Shown here one piece after another: positions 22,702-31,351 of a DNA stretch of 43,601 bases. Position 1 is the first letter of the stretch; every line of letters begins with the position of its first letter. Made by a program: the position numbers and the translations under genes. The notes under the pieces were generated by a model. It saw only the letters and a program-made list of their open reading frames with translations. It did no database searches and was not told the origin of the DNA. Source of the DNA: CAISDA01 sp050258555 (GTDB lineage Bacteria > Bacteroidota > Ignavibacteria > UBA10030 > UBA8401); NCBI GenBank assembly GCA_050258555.1, contig JBLMZA010000051.1, positions 1-43,601 on the forward strand, written 5' to 3'.

Positions 22702-24807
22702 GTGGGTCAATTACAGAAAGAATACAGCTCAGCGAACGTTCGCACCATTGCTCTCATTGGACACGGCGGCTCGGGGAAAACGTCGTTCTCCGAAGCCGCG
22801 TTGTATGCGACGGGCGTCACCAACCGACAGGGCAAGCCTGAAGACGGCAGCACCGTTTCCGACTACCATCCCGATGAAATCGAGCGCAAGATCTCGATCA
22901 ACTCCTCACTTCTCGTCACCGACCTCGACGGCACAAAAATCAACATGTTCGATACGCCGGGCTACAGCGACTTCACAGGCGAAGTCAAAGCCTGTCTGCG
23001 CGTGGCCGATACGGCCGTCCTCTGTGTGAAGGCCTTCGAGGGCGTCGAAGTGGGCACGGAAATCGTCTGGAAATACGTCGATGAATACAAGACTCCCGCC
23101 CTCTTTGTCGTGACGAAGATGGACAATGAGAATGCGGATTTCGACCGTGCCGTCGGCATGATCAAGGACCGCTTCAGCGCCGATGCCGCCGTCGTGGCGT
23201 ATCCGGAAGCAAAGGGCGCGGCCTTTGCGGGCATCATCGACATCGTGAAGATGAAGCTGCTCAAATTCTCGCCCGGCGCCAAAGGCGCCTATACCGAAGA
23301 GGAGATCCCCTCGGGCGAGCTCGAGCATGCGACCAAGCTGCATGAGGAGCTCATTGAAAAGATCGCCGAGTCCGATGAGGCGCTGCTGGACAAGTTCTTT
23401 GAAAGCGGCACGCTGTCCGACGAAGAGATCCGGAAGGGACTCCATGAGGCGATCCGGGACCGCAAGATCTTCCCGATTTTCTGCGCGTCGCCCGCGACGA
23501 ATGTGGGCGTCTTGAATGTGATGCAGTTTGTGAAGGTGTACTGTCCGGCGCCGAGTGAACGTCCGGCGGTCCCGGCGACCGATCCCGGAACGAAGAAGGA
23601 AGTGGTAGTGAATGTCGACGCGTCGGCTCAGCCTTCGCTGTTTGTCTTCAAGACGCTGTCCGAAGCGCATGTGGGCGAGCTGTCGTTCTTCAAGGTGATC
23701 ACCGGCACGATCACATCCGGCATGGACATGGTGAACGATTCGAACGGCAAGGCCGAGCGTCTGGGGCAGCTTTTCATGATGAACGGCAAGGAGCGCAAGG
23801 AAATGACGAAGATCGCCGCCGGCGATATCGGCGCGACGGTGAAGCTGAAGGATACGCACACGAACAACACGCTCAGCTCGAAGACGTTCCCCGTGCTGTA
23901 TCCGCCGATCGTGTTTCCCGATCCCGTCATCAACGCCGCCATCCTGGCCAAAGTGAAGGGCGAGGAGGACAAGATCGGTCAGGGTCTGCATTCGCTGCAT
24001 GAGGAGGATCCGACATTCCTGGTGAAGGTCGATCCCGAGATCAAGCAGACGGTCATTGCCGGGCAGGGCGAGCTGCACCTGGCGATCATCATCAAGCGTC
24101 TCAAGGAAAAATTCGGCGTGGAAGTCGACATGATCGAGCCGCGCATTCCGTTCAAGGAAACGATCCGCGGCGTCGTTCCGACGGCCGAGTTCAAGCACAA
24201 GAAGCAGTCCGGCGGCCGCGGCCAGTACGGGCATGTGGTGCTGAAGATCGAGCCGAAGCCCCGCGGCGAAGGCTTCGAATTCGTCGATGCGATCGTGGGC
24301 GGCGTCGTTCCCGGCCGCTTCGTTCCGGCGATCGAGAAAGGCATCCGCGACGTTCTGGAGCACGGCGTCATCGCCGGCTACAATGTGATCGACGTGAAGG
24401 CGACGCTGCATTTCGGATCGTATCACGATGTGGATTCGGACGATATGTCCTTCAAGATCGCCGCGAGCCAGGCCTTCAAGAAGGGATTCCGCGAAGCCAA
24501 GCCGATCCTGCTCGAGCCGATCTACGAGGTCGAGGTGATCGTGCCCGAAGAGTACATGGGCGACGTGATGGGCGATCTTTCGAGTCGCCGCGGCAAGATT
24601 TCGGGCATGGATTCGGACGGATCGCACCAGATCATCCGCGCGATGGTGCCGCTGAAGGAGCTCTACCGCTATTCGACCACGCTGCGGTCGATGACGCAGG
24701 GCCGCGGCATACACCGGCAGAAGTTCTCGTATTACGACGAAGTGCCGCGCGAAGTGACGGAGAAGATCGTCGCCGAGTACGAAAAATCGCGCAGCGGGGA
24801 GGAATAA
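22702..24807 (+). CDS. Elongation factor G-like GTPase (EF-G paralogue)
   Basis: This is a 701-residue translational GTPase with the full EF-G domain set: G domain (about 12-285), beta-barrel (about 300-395), domain III, domain IV (about 480-600) and domain V (about 600-690). P-loop GHGGSGKTS is at residues 20-28, and G3 DTPGYSDF starts at D84. G4 reads TKMD (138-141) instead of the usual NKMD. The N-terminus and P-loop differ from canonical FusA (AHIDAGKTT). Together these point to the FusA2/EF-G2 subgroup, whose role (translocation, recycling or a stress function) is not settled. The GTG start has AAAGGAG six bases upstream. No str-operon genes flank it, which also fits a paralogue. Confidence 0.9.
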   Translation: MGQLQKEYSSANVRTIALIGHGGSGKTSFSEAALYATGVTNRQGKPEDGSTVSDYHPDEIERKISINSSLLVTDLDGTKINMFDTPGYSDFTGEVKACLRVADTAVLCVKAFEGVEVGTEIVWKYVDEYKTPALFVVTKMDNENADFDRAVGMIKDRFSADAAVVAYPEAKGAAFAGIIDIVKMKLLKFSPGAKGAYTEEEIPSGELEHATKLHEELIEKIAESDEALLDKFFESGTLSDEEIRKGLHEAIRDRKIFPIFCASPATNVGVLNVMQFVKVYCPAPSERPAVPATDPGTKKEVVVNVDASAQPSLFVFKTLSEAHVGELSFFKVITGTITSGMDMVNDSNGKAERLGQLFMMNGKERKEMTKIAAGDIGATVKLKDTHTNNTLSSKTFPVLYPPIVFPDPVINAAILAKVKGEEDKIGQGLHSLHEEDPTFLVKVDPEIKQTVIAGQGELHLAIIIKRLKEKFGVEVDMIEPRIPFKETIRGVVPTAEFKHKKQSGGRGQYGHVVLKIEPKPRGEGFEFVDAIVGGVVPGRFVPAIEKGIRDVLEHGVIAGYNVIDVKATLHFGSYHDVDSDDMSFKIAASQAFKKGFREAKPILLEPIYEVEVIVPEEYMGDVMGDLSSRRGKISGMDSDGSHQIIRAMVPLKELYRYSTTLRSMTQGRGIHRQKFSYYDEVPREVTEKIVAEYEKSRSGEE

Positions 24808-24821
24808 CACGTTCGCAAAGC

Positions 24822-24867
24822 ACAGCGGCGCATTCGCTTTAGCAAGAGAGTGCGCCGCTGTTGTTTT
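24822..24867 (+). terminator. Rho-independent terminator after EF-G paralogue
   Basis: ACAGCGGCGCA (24822-24832) pairs with TGCGCCGCTGT (24851-24861). Three more pairs on the loop side extend the stem, and TTGTTTT follows. It separates the EF-G gene from the glycan operon. Confidence 0.88.
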
Positions 24868-24889
24868 AAACAGGTATGCCCGAGGCTCA

Positions 24890-26110
24890 TTGAACATTCC
24901 GCTCAAAAACTTTTCTTTTCTTGCCGCCGGCGAAGGCCTGTCTAAAGCTTTCGGATTCGTGACGACCGTCTATCTTGCCCGGATTCTCGGCGCCGAGGGC
25001 TACGGAATGGTCGGCTTTACAGCCGCGCTGACGGGCTATCTCGCGCTGGTGGCAAATCCCGGATTTGAAACTGTCGGAACGCGTGAGATCGCGAAAGGGG
25101 AATTGAGTCCGCTGCAAATCGTGAGTTCTATTTTTTTTATCCGGTGTGGCTTGTCGTTTTTCGCCTTTGCCGTGCTTGCGCTGATTGTTTTTCTCTCGCA
25201 CTTTTCCTGGATCCTGCAGATGATGGTGATCATCCAGGGATGTCACCTTCTGCTGGTACCATTCATGTTCCAATTCTTCTTTCGCGGTACAAACGATACA
25301 GCAGCCGTCGCGTACAGCCGGGCGTTGCAAAGCGGCGTCTACCTTGGGCTGGTTCTCGGTTTCGTCGCTTCGGCGGACGATCTGCTCCGCATACCGGCGT
25401 TCTTCGTCGTGTCGACGCTTGCGGGACTCCTGCCTCTGAACGCCCGCATCCTGAAGGAATTCCCCCTTTCTTCATTCCGCATCGACAGGACGGCCGTCAG
25501 GAAAATCGGGACGCATACGCTTAGGGTCGGCGGAGCGGCGCTGCTTGTCCAGGTCTATATATCATTCGACACGATCATGCTGGGATACCTTCGAACGCCC
25601 CAGGAAGTAGGCATCTATGCGGCTGTCTATAAGATCATCACGATCCTCACATTGGTGCCGCCCCTCATCTTCCAGTCCTGGCTTCCGCTGCTATCACGGC
25701 TTCCGAAAAACGGCGGCGTTGATGCTGAACTCCGGAAATACCAGTCCCTGCTCGTCATCGCCGGGACGCCAATATTCCTTATAGGGTATTTTCTGGCCGA
25801 ACCTGTGCTGATTCTGCTTTTCGGACCGGCCTACAGTGTCGGTGTGGTTCCATTCCGTATTCTGCTTGTCACGGTAACCGTAATCTATTACAATGTCGCA
25901 ATCGCCAATCCTCTTCTTGCGTGGGGGAAGGAAAAAGAATATCTTTTTATAGTGGGAATGGGAGCTGCAACCAATATTGTGCTGAATATCATTCTTATTC
26001 CTCAGTTCGGTATGACCGGTGCTGCTGCGGCGACATTAGCCGCAGAGGCGGCGGTGCTCGGTTTATCGTTATACGAGCGCACCAAGCGTGATCGGCATTC
26101 TTCTTTATGA
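24890..26110 (+). CDS. Polysaccharide flippase (Wzx/MATE-like)
   Basis: This 406-residue polytopic membrane protein has about 12 hydrophobic segments. It belongs to the oligosaccharide flippase family, which moves undecaprenyl-linked repeat units across the inner membrane. Typical features are the N-terminal NFSFLAAGEGLSKAFGF, the YLARILGAEGYG turn and the TREIAKGE loop. A conserved central helix (IGTHTLRVGGAALLVQVYISFD) is also present. The best start is TTG at 24890 with GAGG upstream, since no in-frame ATG or GTG lies between it and the terminator. It is the first gene of the glycan operon and overlaps the next by 4 bases. The G+C content falls towards its 3' end. Confidence 0.88.
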   Translation: MNIPLKNFSFLAAGEGLSKAFGFVTTVYLARILGAEGYGMVGFTAALTGYLALVANPGFETVGTREIAKGELSPLQIVSSIFFIRCGLSFFAFAVLALIVFLSHFSWILQMMVIIQGCHLLLVPFMFQFFFRGTNDTAAVAYSRALQSGVYLGLVLGFVASADDLLRIPAFFVVSTLAGLLPLNARILKEFPLSSFRIDRTAVRKIGTHTLRVGGAALLVQVYISFDTIMLGYLRTPQEVGIYAAVYKIITILTLVPPLIFQSWLPLLSRLPKNGGVDAELRKYQSLLVIAGTPIFLIGYFLAEPVLILLFGPAYSVGVVPFRILLVTVTVIYYNVAIANPLLAWGKEKEYLFIVGMGAATNIVLNIILIPQFGMTGAAAATLAAEAAVLGLSLYERTKRDRHSSL

Positions 26111-27201
26111 CATACGACTACCTCATAGTGGGGGCAGGCTTTGCCGGCTGCGTGCTGGCGGAGCGTCTGGCTTCGCAATGCGACAAGAAAATATTATTGA
26201 TCGACCGACGGTCCCATATCGGCGGCAACGCCTTTGATTCGACGAACGAGCACGGCATTCGCATTCACCATTATGGGCCTCATCTGTTTCATACGAACAG
26301 CAGCGAAGTATTTTCCTATTTATCGCAGTTCACCGAATGGCATCCCTATGAGCATCGGGTGCTTGCTTCGGTGAACGGAATCCTTGTTCCGATGCCGGTG
26401 AACAGGACGACGATCAATCGGCTTTTAGGGTATCATTTCAGCACAGAAGAAGAAGTGCGTGCATTTCTGGAGCAGGAGAGGGAATGTTTCGCCGAGATCA
26501 TCAATTCGGAAGAATTCGTGCTTTCGAAGGTCGGAAGAAGGCTGTATGAACTGCTGTACCGGGGGTATACGAAGAAGCATTGGGGATGCGAGCCGGCCGC
26601 GCTGTCGCCGTCCGTATGCGGTCGTTTGCCTGTCCGGATGAATGAGGATGACCGGTATTTCGATGACCGTTATCAGGCGATGCCGCGCGAGGGCTATACG
26701 GCTATGTTCAAGCGGATGACGGCGCAGGCAGGCATCGACGTCGAACTGAACACGGCCTTTGCCGATGTGCCGTCCGGCGCGTTCAATGAAGTGATCTACA
26801 CCGGGCCGATCGATGAATTCTTCGGCTTCGAGTACGGCCGGCTTCCCTACAGGTCGCTGCGATTCGAATTCGAGACCGTCGATGCAGAGCGTGTGCAGCC
26901 TGTTGCGCAGCTGAACTATCCGAACGAATTCGACTATACACGAATCACCGAGTTCAAGCACATCACGGGTCAGACGTCTTCGAAGACCACGATCGCGCGT
27001 GAATATTCCGCGGAAGCCGGCGAGCCGTATTATCCCGTTCCGAATCCGGAAAACGCGCGGCTGTACGACCGGTATGCAAAGGCGGCCAGGCATCTGAACC
27101 ATGTCTATTTTGCCGGACGACTCGCCGCCTATCGATATTATAACATGGACCAGGTGGTGGCGCACAGCCTGTCCACATTCAACCGGATGGCACATCGATG
27201 A
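26107..27201 (+). CDS. glf: UDP-galactopyranose mutase
   Basis: This flavoenzyme of 364 residues interconverts UDP-galactopyranose and UDP-galactofuranose, the donor for galactofuranose in surface glycans. The FAD-binding GAGFAG is at residues 9-14. The family motifs RRSHIGGNAFD, HHYGPHLFHT, VNRTTINRL, TKKHWG, RYFDDRYQAMPREGYT and FAGRLAAYRYYNMDQ are all present. Length and motif order match bacterial Glf. The ATGA overlaps with the genes on both sides show translational coupling. Its presence predicts that at least one neighbouring glycosyltransferase uses UDP-Galf. Confidence 0.97.
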   Translation: MTYDYLIVGAGFAGCVLAERLASQCDKKILLIDRRSHIGGNAFDSTNEHGIRIHHYGPHLFHTNSSEVFSYLSQFTEWHPYEHRVLASVNGILVPMPVNRTTINRLLGYHFSTEEEVRAFLEQERECFAEIINSEEFVLSKVGRRLYELLYRGYTKKHWGCEPAALSPSVCGRLPVRMNEDDRYFDDRYQAMPREGYTAMFKRMTAQAGIDVELNTAFADVPSGAFNEVIYTGPIDEFFGFEYGRLPYRSLRFEFETVDAERVQPVAQLNYPNEFDYTRITEFKHITGQTSSKTTIAREYSAEAGEPYYPVPNPENARLYDRYAKAARHLNHVYFAGRLAAYRYYNMDQVVAHSLSTFNRMAHR

Positions 27202-28106
27202 CGGATGACACAAGATTGCATACGGCGGCGGTCGTCGTTACTCACAACCGGCTTTCGCTGCTCCGCGAATGCCTGCTCTGTCTCCGGAACCAGACCCGTA
27301 TCCCCGATGCGATCATCGTCGTCAATAACGGCAGCACAGACGGAACCGCTGAGTGGCTGAGCGAGCAGCGCGACATCATCGTCATTACACAGCAGAACAC
27401 TGGTAGCTCCGGCGGCCAGCACTCTGGTATCGGTGAAGCATGCAGGCGGGGATACGACTGGATCTGGTGCATGGATGACGATTGTATGCCCCAGGCATCC
27501 GCTCTGGAGGAGTTGCACTGCATCGTACGCCGGTACAATGCCTCCCCGATCGGATTTTTATCCAGTCGGGTGCTGTGGACAGACGGTTCGGATCATGTAA
27601 TGAATCTTCCCGGATTTTTCTTCAATAGAAATCGGTGGAACTTTATCGGGTGGGATCGCTACAAAGAGCCCGCGTGCAGGATCGACGCCGCTTCATTTGT
27701 GAGTTGTTTATTCAGCAGAGAAGCAGTCGAGTCTGTCGGACTGCCTGAGTGCGGTTACTTCATCTGGTACGACGATCTCGAGTACACCGTCCGATTCCGC
27801 GGATTCTGCAATTTTTTCGTTCCCTCGAGCATCGTCCTCCATGCCACGAAAAGGAACGGCGGTACAGGCATCGGCGCATTCAATGCCGAGGCCGGAATTC
27901 ATCAGTATTACGGACTTCGGAATTTCTGCCACTTTTACAGGAAATGGAATAAGCGGCTGTTGGCGGGCTTTTTCCTTTCACTGCTGCGCCGCATGCTCTG
28001 GGAAATGCTGCGCGGAACATTTTCATACCGTGCGTTCAGAATGAACATCCGTGCCGTGTATTGCGGATTGACCGGAGACATGACATTCCCAGTACGGCAG
28101 CTATGA
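27198..28106 (+). CDS. GT2 family glycosyltransferase, possible galactofuranosyltransferase
   Basis: This is a 302-residue inverting glycosyltransferase. The GT-A fold starts TAAVVVTHNRLSLLRECL, with nucleotide-binding NNGSTDGT. The metal-binding motif is DDD (residues 93-95 in WCMDDDC) rather than the common DXD. The DDD form, the HSGIGEACRRGYDW segment and the neighbouring glf gene resemble GlfT-type galactofuranosyltransferases, but that specificity is inferred. A C-terminal hydrophobic, Arg-rich region (about 250-275) may attach it to the membrane. It overlaps glf and the next gene by 4 bases each. Confidence 0.87.
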   Translation: MTDDTRLHTAAVVVTHNRLSLLRECLLCLRNQTRIPDAIIVVNNGSTDGTAEWLSEQRDIIVITQQNTGSSGGQHSGIGEACRRGYDWIWCMDDDCMPQASALEELHCIVRRYNASPIGFLSSRVLWTDGSDHVMNLPGFFFNRNRWNFIGWDRYKEPACRIDAASFVSCLFSREAVESVGLPECGYFIWYDDLEYTVRFRGFCNFFVPSSIVLHATKRNGGTGIGAFNAEAGIHQYYGLRNFCHFYRKWNKRLLAGFFLSLLRRMLWEMLRGTFSYRAFRMNIRAVYCGLTGDMTFPVRQL

Positions 28107-29254
28107 AAAAGATCTTGTATGTCATACCAAGCCTCGGCGCCGGCGGCGCCGAAAAAACCTTAATATTGGTGGCGAATGCATTGACGCGTCAGTACGGATA
28201 TTCTGTGTCAATTCTGGTTTTTTCAGATGATCTGTACTATCGTGAATTACTCGATTCACGCGTCAGGCTCATTACTCACAACCTCTATAAAAATAAAAGC
28301 CGCATTCAATCGATCATAAGCACGTACATTCGATGTGCAATTTATTTGAAGAAACAGTTATCCCGGCAGCAATATGATATTGTCGTTTCAGGATATGAAA
28401 TCGATGCGGAACTTCCGATCATTGAAGTGATTCTCGCGAATGTTCTGCTGTTCCGCAAGAAAACGATTCGGTATGTGTCCGTCCTCCAAGCGTCAATGAA
28501 AGGCATCCATCAGAAGCATGGCAGCCGAAGAAATCTTCATATCCTGCATCTGATCGAATTTCTCCGATGGAGGCTGTTCCATAAAATTATCGTTGTTGCT
28601 CCAAGCATGCTGAATGAATGTCCTGCATCCGTGCATGATCGTATCTCAGTGATTCCCAATCCTGTTGACAGCGAACTCGTCAGGAACCTGGCAGTGATGC
28701 CTCTGAACGAAGGCGTGCTTAAACAGGCGTACTTTATCAATATCGCACGCATTTCGCATCAAAAGAACCAACTGTGCCTTGTCAGAGCTTTTAACGCGAT
28801 CAAAACCCAGACCGATTGGAATTTGGTTGTTCTCGGGACAATATCCAATGAGGCATATTACCGGGAAGTGACACAAATGATCGAGAGGGAGGGATTGACA
28901 GACAGAATTTTCTATTTGGGGACCCCCGTTAATCCCTATCCATATCTGAAGAACGCTCGGGCATTCGTATTCTCATCGCGATATGAGGGATACTCACTTG
29001 CGATCCTCGAGGCAATGGCGCTGAAAAAAACGATCATCTCGACTCGGTTTATCGGATATGAAAATATTCTTTCTGACTGCAATGCCGTCCTGGTAGAAAA
29101 TGAAAATGAAAGACAACTTGCACAGGCGATGCTGGCAATCGCCACGGGGACGCTGAAGACTGCCAGCTTGACGGAGAATGCCCTCAGTCTTGTCGCGGCG
29201 TGCGAAATATCGACTGTGGCATTGCACTATCATACCGTCTTCTGTTCGCTATAA
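28103..29254 (+). CDS. GT4 family glycosyltransferase, AT-rich
   Basis: This is a 383-residue retaining GT-B glycosyltransferase. The N-terminal Rossmann half starts MKKILYVIPSLGAGGAEKT. The C-terminal half has ARISHQKNQ, YLGTPVNPYPYLKNA and the donor-binding E-x7-E pattern in RYEGYSLAILEAMA. The start is the ATG overlapping the previous stop (ATGA), and a longer frame reaching into the previous gene is not used. Base use differs sharply from its neighbours: two 60-base rows counted by hand (28201-28320) have 37-38% G+C, against 60% in a row of the EF-G gene. This suggests recent acquisition, as is common for sugar-specific transferases. The acceptor sugar is unknown. Confidence 0.88.
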   Translation: MKKILYVIPSLGAGGAEKTLILVANALTRQYGYSVSILVFSDDLYYRELLDSRVRLITHNLYKNKSRIQSIISTYIRCAIYLKKQLSRQQYDIVVSGYEIDAELPIIEVILANVLLFRKKTIRYVSVLQASMKGIHQKHGSRRNLHILHLIEFLRWRLFHKIIVVAPSMLNECPASVHDRISVIPNPVDSELVRNLAVMPLNEGVLKQAYFINIARISHQKNQLCLVRAFNAIKTQTDWNLVVLGTISNEAYYREVTQMIEREGLTDRIFYLGTPVNPYPYLKNARAFVFSSRYEGYSLAILEAMALKKTIISTRFIGYENILSDCNAVLVENENERQLAQAMLAIATGTLKTASLTENALSLVAACEISTVALHYHTVFCSL

Positions 29255-29293
29255 AAAAAGGTTGTTGCACAAAGGACGCATCATTCATTCGTC

Positions 29294-30271
29294 ATGTCAC
29301 TCAGCATCCTGCTTCCCACATATAATTCCGCACACATGCTCGGTCCCTCAGTCCGCAGCATGCTCGCGCAGACATGGACAGAATTCGAACTCCTCATTCT
29401 CGATGACGGATCGGAGGATCATACGCCGGACGTCGTTGCCTCGTTCCATGATGAGAGGATCCGCTACATCCGCTACCCGCACCGCGGGTTGACGGCGACG
29501 CTCAACGCGGGACTGCGAGAGGCCCGGTACGATATCATCGCACGCATGGATGCCGACGACCTCTGCGTGCCATGGAGGTTCGAACGCCAATTGCGCGCCC
29601 TTCAGTCGCTGCCAAGAAATACGCTTCTTTCATCATGGTCATGCGTGTTCACCAATTCCTCTATCGGATTTTATTTGAAATCGCCTTCATCCTCCGATGA
29701 GATCCGCAAAGGACTGTTGCTCCACAGCTACATCTCTCATCCCGGACTGATGTGTTACAAGGAGACGCTGCTGAAGCATGGCGGGTATTGCAACAAAGCG
29801 GAGATCGATGCATTCGAGGATTATGCAACATGGCTGAAATTGAAAGATGATATCGTCTTCCATGTTATTCCCGAGGTGCTCGTATTCCAGCGCTACCGGA
29901 AAGAATCTCTTTCGAATAATCTCGCCTATAAACAGAAAGTCATGTATGCGATTCAGCAGCCGTACTATGACGACATCAGACGGCATTTTGTGATTGCTCC
30001 AGAGGAAGAAATCCAGTATCGGGGATGGCGTGAGTACTTTTACGGGAAGAAAGCGTTGGCGCGAAGGTACTGGAAGGGACTTGGATGTTCGATCGTGAAG
30101 TCGCCCAGAATCGTCATGGCCTGGCTCGTCACGTTATTTCCAGAACCCGTGTTCGTCCGATTCAAGGAGGCGAGAATCCGCTTCAGACTCGCATATCTGT
30201 TTACGTATTTTTCGGCGGAATCGAAAACCATTCGCCGTGAATTTTCAGAACTCATCCGTGCACAGGCATAA
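29294..30271 (+). CDS. GT2 family glycosyltransferase
   Basis: This is a 325-residue inverting GT-A enzyme. It starts MSLSILLPTYNSAHMLGPSVRSML, with DDGSEDHTPD for nucleotide binding and the metal motif DADD (residues 86-89 in ARMDADDLCVPWRFERQ). A possible catalytic Asp lies in EIDAFEDYATWLKL. The C-terminus is basic and partly hydrophobic. It starts 39 bases after the AT-rich GT4 gene, without a good SD, and its stop abuts the next start. Donor and acceptor cannot be read from the sequence. Confidence 0.88.
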   Translation: MSLSILLPTYNSAHMLGPSVRSMLAQTWTEFELLILDDGSEDHTPDVVASFHDERIRYIRYPHRGLTATLNAGLREARYDIIARMDADDLCVPWRFERQLRALQSLPRNTLLSSWSCVFTNSSIGFYLKSPSSSDEIRKGLLLHSYISHPGLMCYKETLLKHGGYCNKAEIDAFEDYATWLKLKDDIVFHVIPEVLVFQRYRKESLSNNLAYKQKVMYAIQQPYYDDIRRHFVIAPEEEIQYRGWREYFYGKKALARRYWKGLGCSIVKSPRIVMAWLVTLFPEPVFVRFKEARIRFRLAYLFTYFSAESKTIRREFSELIRAQA

Positions 30272-31351
30272 ATGAAGATCCTCGAACTCACGCGCCTGTA
30301 TCAACCCTCCGTCGGCGGAATGGAACGGTTCGTCCGCGACCGGACGCGGATCTATCGGGCGCTGGGCGCGGATTGTACGGTATTGACGACGACGGCGTCG
30401 ACCGAGAAGCAGTCGCAATCGGAACCGGACGGCGATGTGATCCGGCTGCGAGAGTATACGCCATACACCATTGTGCCCGGCCTTGGCTCCCGCCTTACGG
30501 ACGAATACGATCTCATCAGCGTGAATCTGCTCGGACGCTACTACAGCGATTATGCAATCCTCCGCTACGCTTCCCGAAGACAGAAGATCATGCTCACGCC
30601 GTATTTTGCATTCCATACGGAACGCTTCCGTTTCATGAAACAGCTGTTCGAATCGTTCGCTTTTCCCGTGCTGCTCAGTAGAGTGGATGTCCTTGTCGCA
30701 TTGACCCAGTGCGAACGCCGCTTCTGGATAGAACGGTTTCACGTCGATGAAAATAAGGTCGTCGTCATTCCGCCCTTCGTCGCTCCGGCGCCCGAATCGC
30801 CGGAGCGCGCCGGGACTGCATCTTCCCGTTCTCTGCTCTATGTCGGCAGGGCGGGGGTGAACAAGAAAACCGATCTCCTGCTGAAGGCATTTCTCGGCAT
30901 TCCGGATGCTTCGCTCACTCTTACCCTGACGCTCCGGCCGTGTGACGTCGACGGCAGCCTGCGCGATGCCGTGATGAACGACAAACGGATCAGTCTGCTG
31001 GGATATGTGGACGAGGAGGAAAAGAAGCGGCTCATTGCAGACGCGGCGGCAGTGGTCTTTCCCACGTCGTGGGAATCGTTCGGCTATGTCGCCTTTGAAG
31101 CCGCCGCGGCAAAGAAGCCTCTTCTCTGCAGCGACATTCCGGTGCTGCGCGAACTGCATGGGAATGCAGGCGCGCTGTTGTTCCGGAATGATGAAGAGGG
31201 AATCCGCCTTGCGCTGCAGGAATTCATCCGCTCTGATGAGAGGCGGCGAAAGGAGATGGGGGAGGCGAATTACCGCAATGCGCGGAAGTTCTCATTTGAC
31301 CATGCATGTGAACAGTATGCCCAGCTTCTGAGGATGGCCGGATATGGATAA
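30272..31351 (+). CDS. GT4 family glycosyltransferase
   Basis: This is a 359-residue retaining GT-B glycosyltransferase. It begins MKILELTRLYQPSVGGMERFV, the classic GT4 opening with the GG(M/A)E loop. The C-terminal domain begins at LLYVGRAGVNKKTDLLL and holds the E-x7-E motif in PTSWESFGYVAFEAAA, then CSDIPVLREL. The ATG follows directly on the preceding TAA. The 3' end overlaps the next gene by 8 bases. It is probably a mannosyl- or glucosyltransferase of the same surface glycan, but the specificity is unknown. Confidence 0.9.
   Translation: MKILELTRLYQPSVGGMERFVRDRTRIYRALGADCTVLTTTASTEKQSQSEPDGDVIRLREYTPYTIVPGLGSRLTDEYDLISVNLLGRYYSDYAILRYASRRQKIMLTPYFAFHTERFRFMKQLFESFAFPVLLSRVDVLVALTQCERRFWIERFHVDENKVVVIPPFVAPAPESPERAGTASSRSLLYVGRAGVNKKTDLLLKAFLGIPDASLTLTLTLRPCDVDGSLRDAVMNDKRISLLGYVDEEEKKRLIADAAAVVFPTSWESFGYVAFEAAAAKKPLLCSDIPVLRELHGNAGALLFRNDEEGIRLALQEFIRSDERRRKEMGEANYRNARKFSFDHACEQYAQLLRMAGYG

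Noticed and set aside
22906..24906. Minus-strand open frame of 666 codons opposite the EF-G paralogue.
   Set aside because: It is a shadow of a highly biased GC-rich gene, rich in His/Arg/Asp, and runs through the terminator at 24822-24867.
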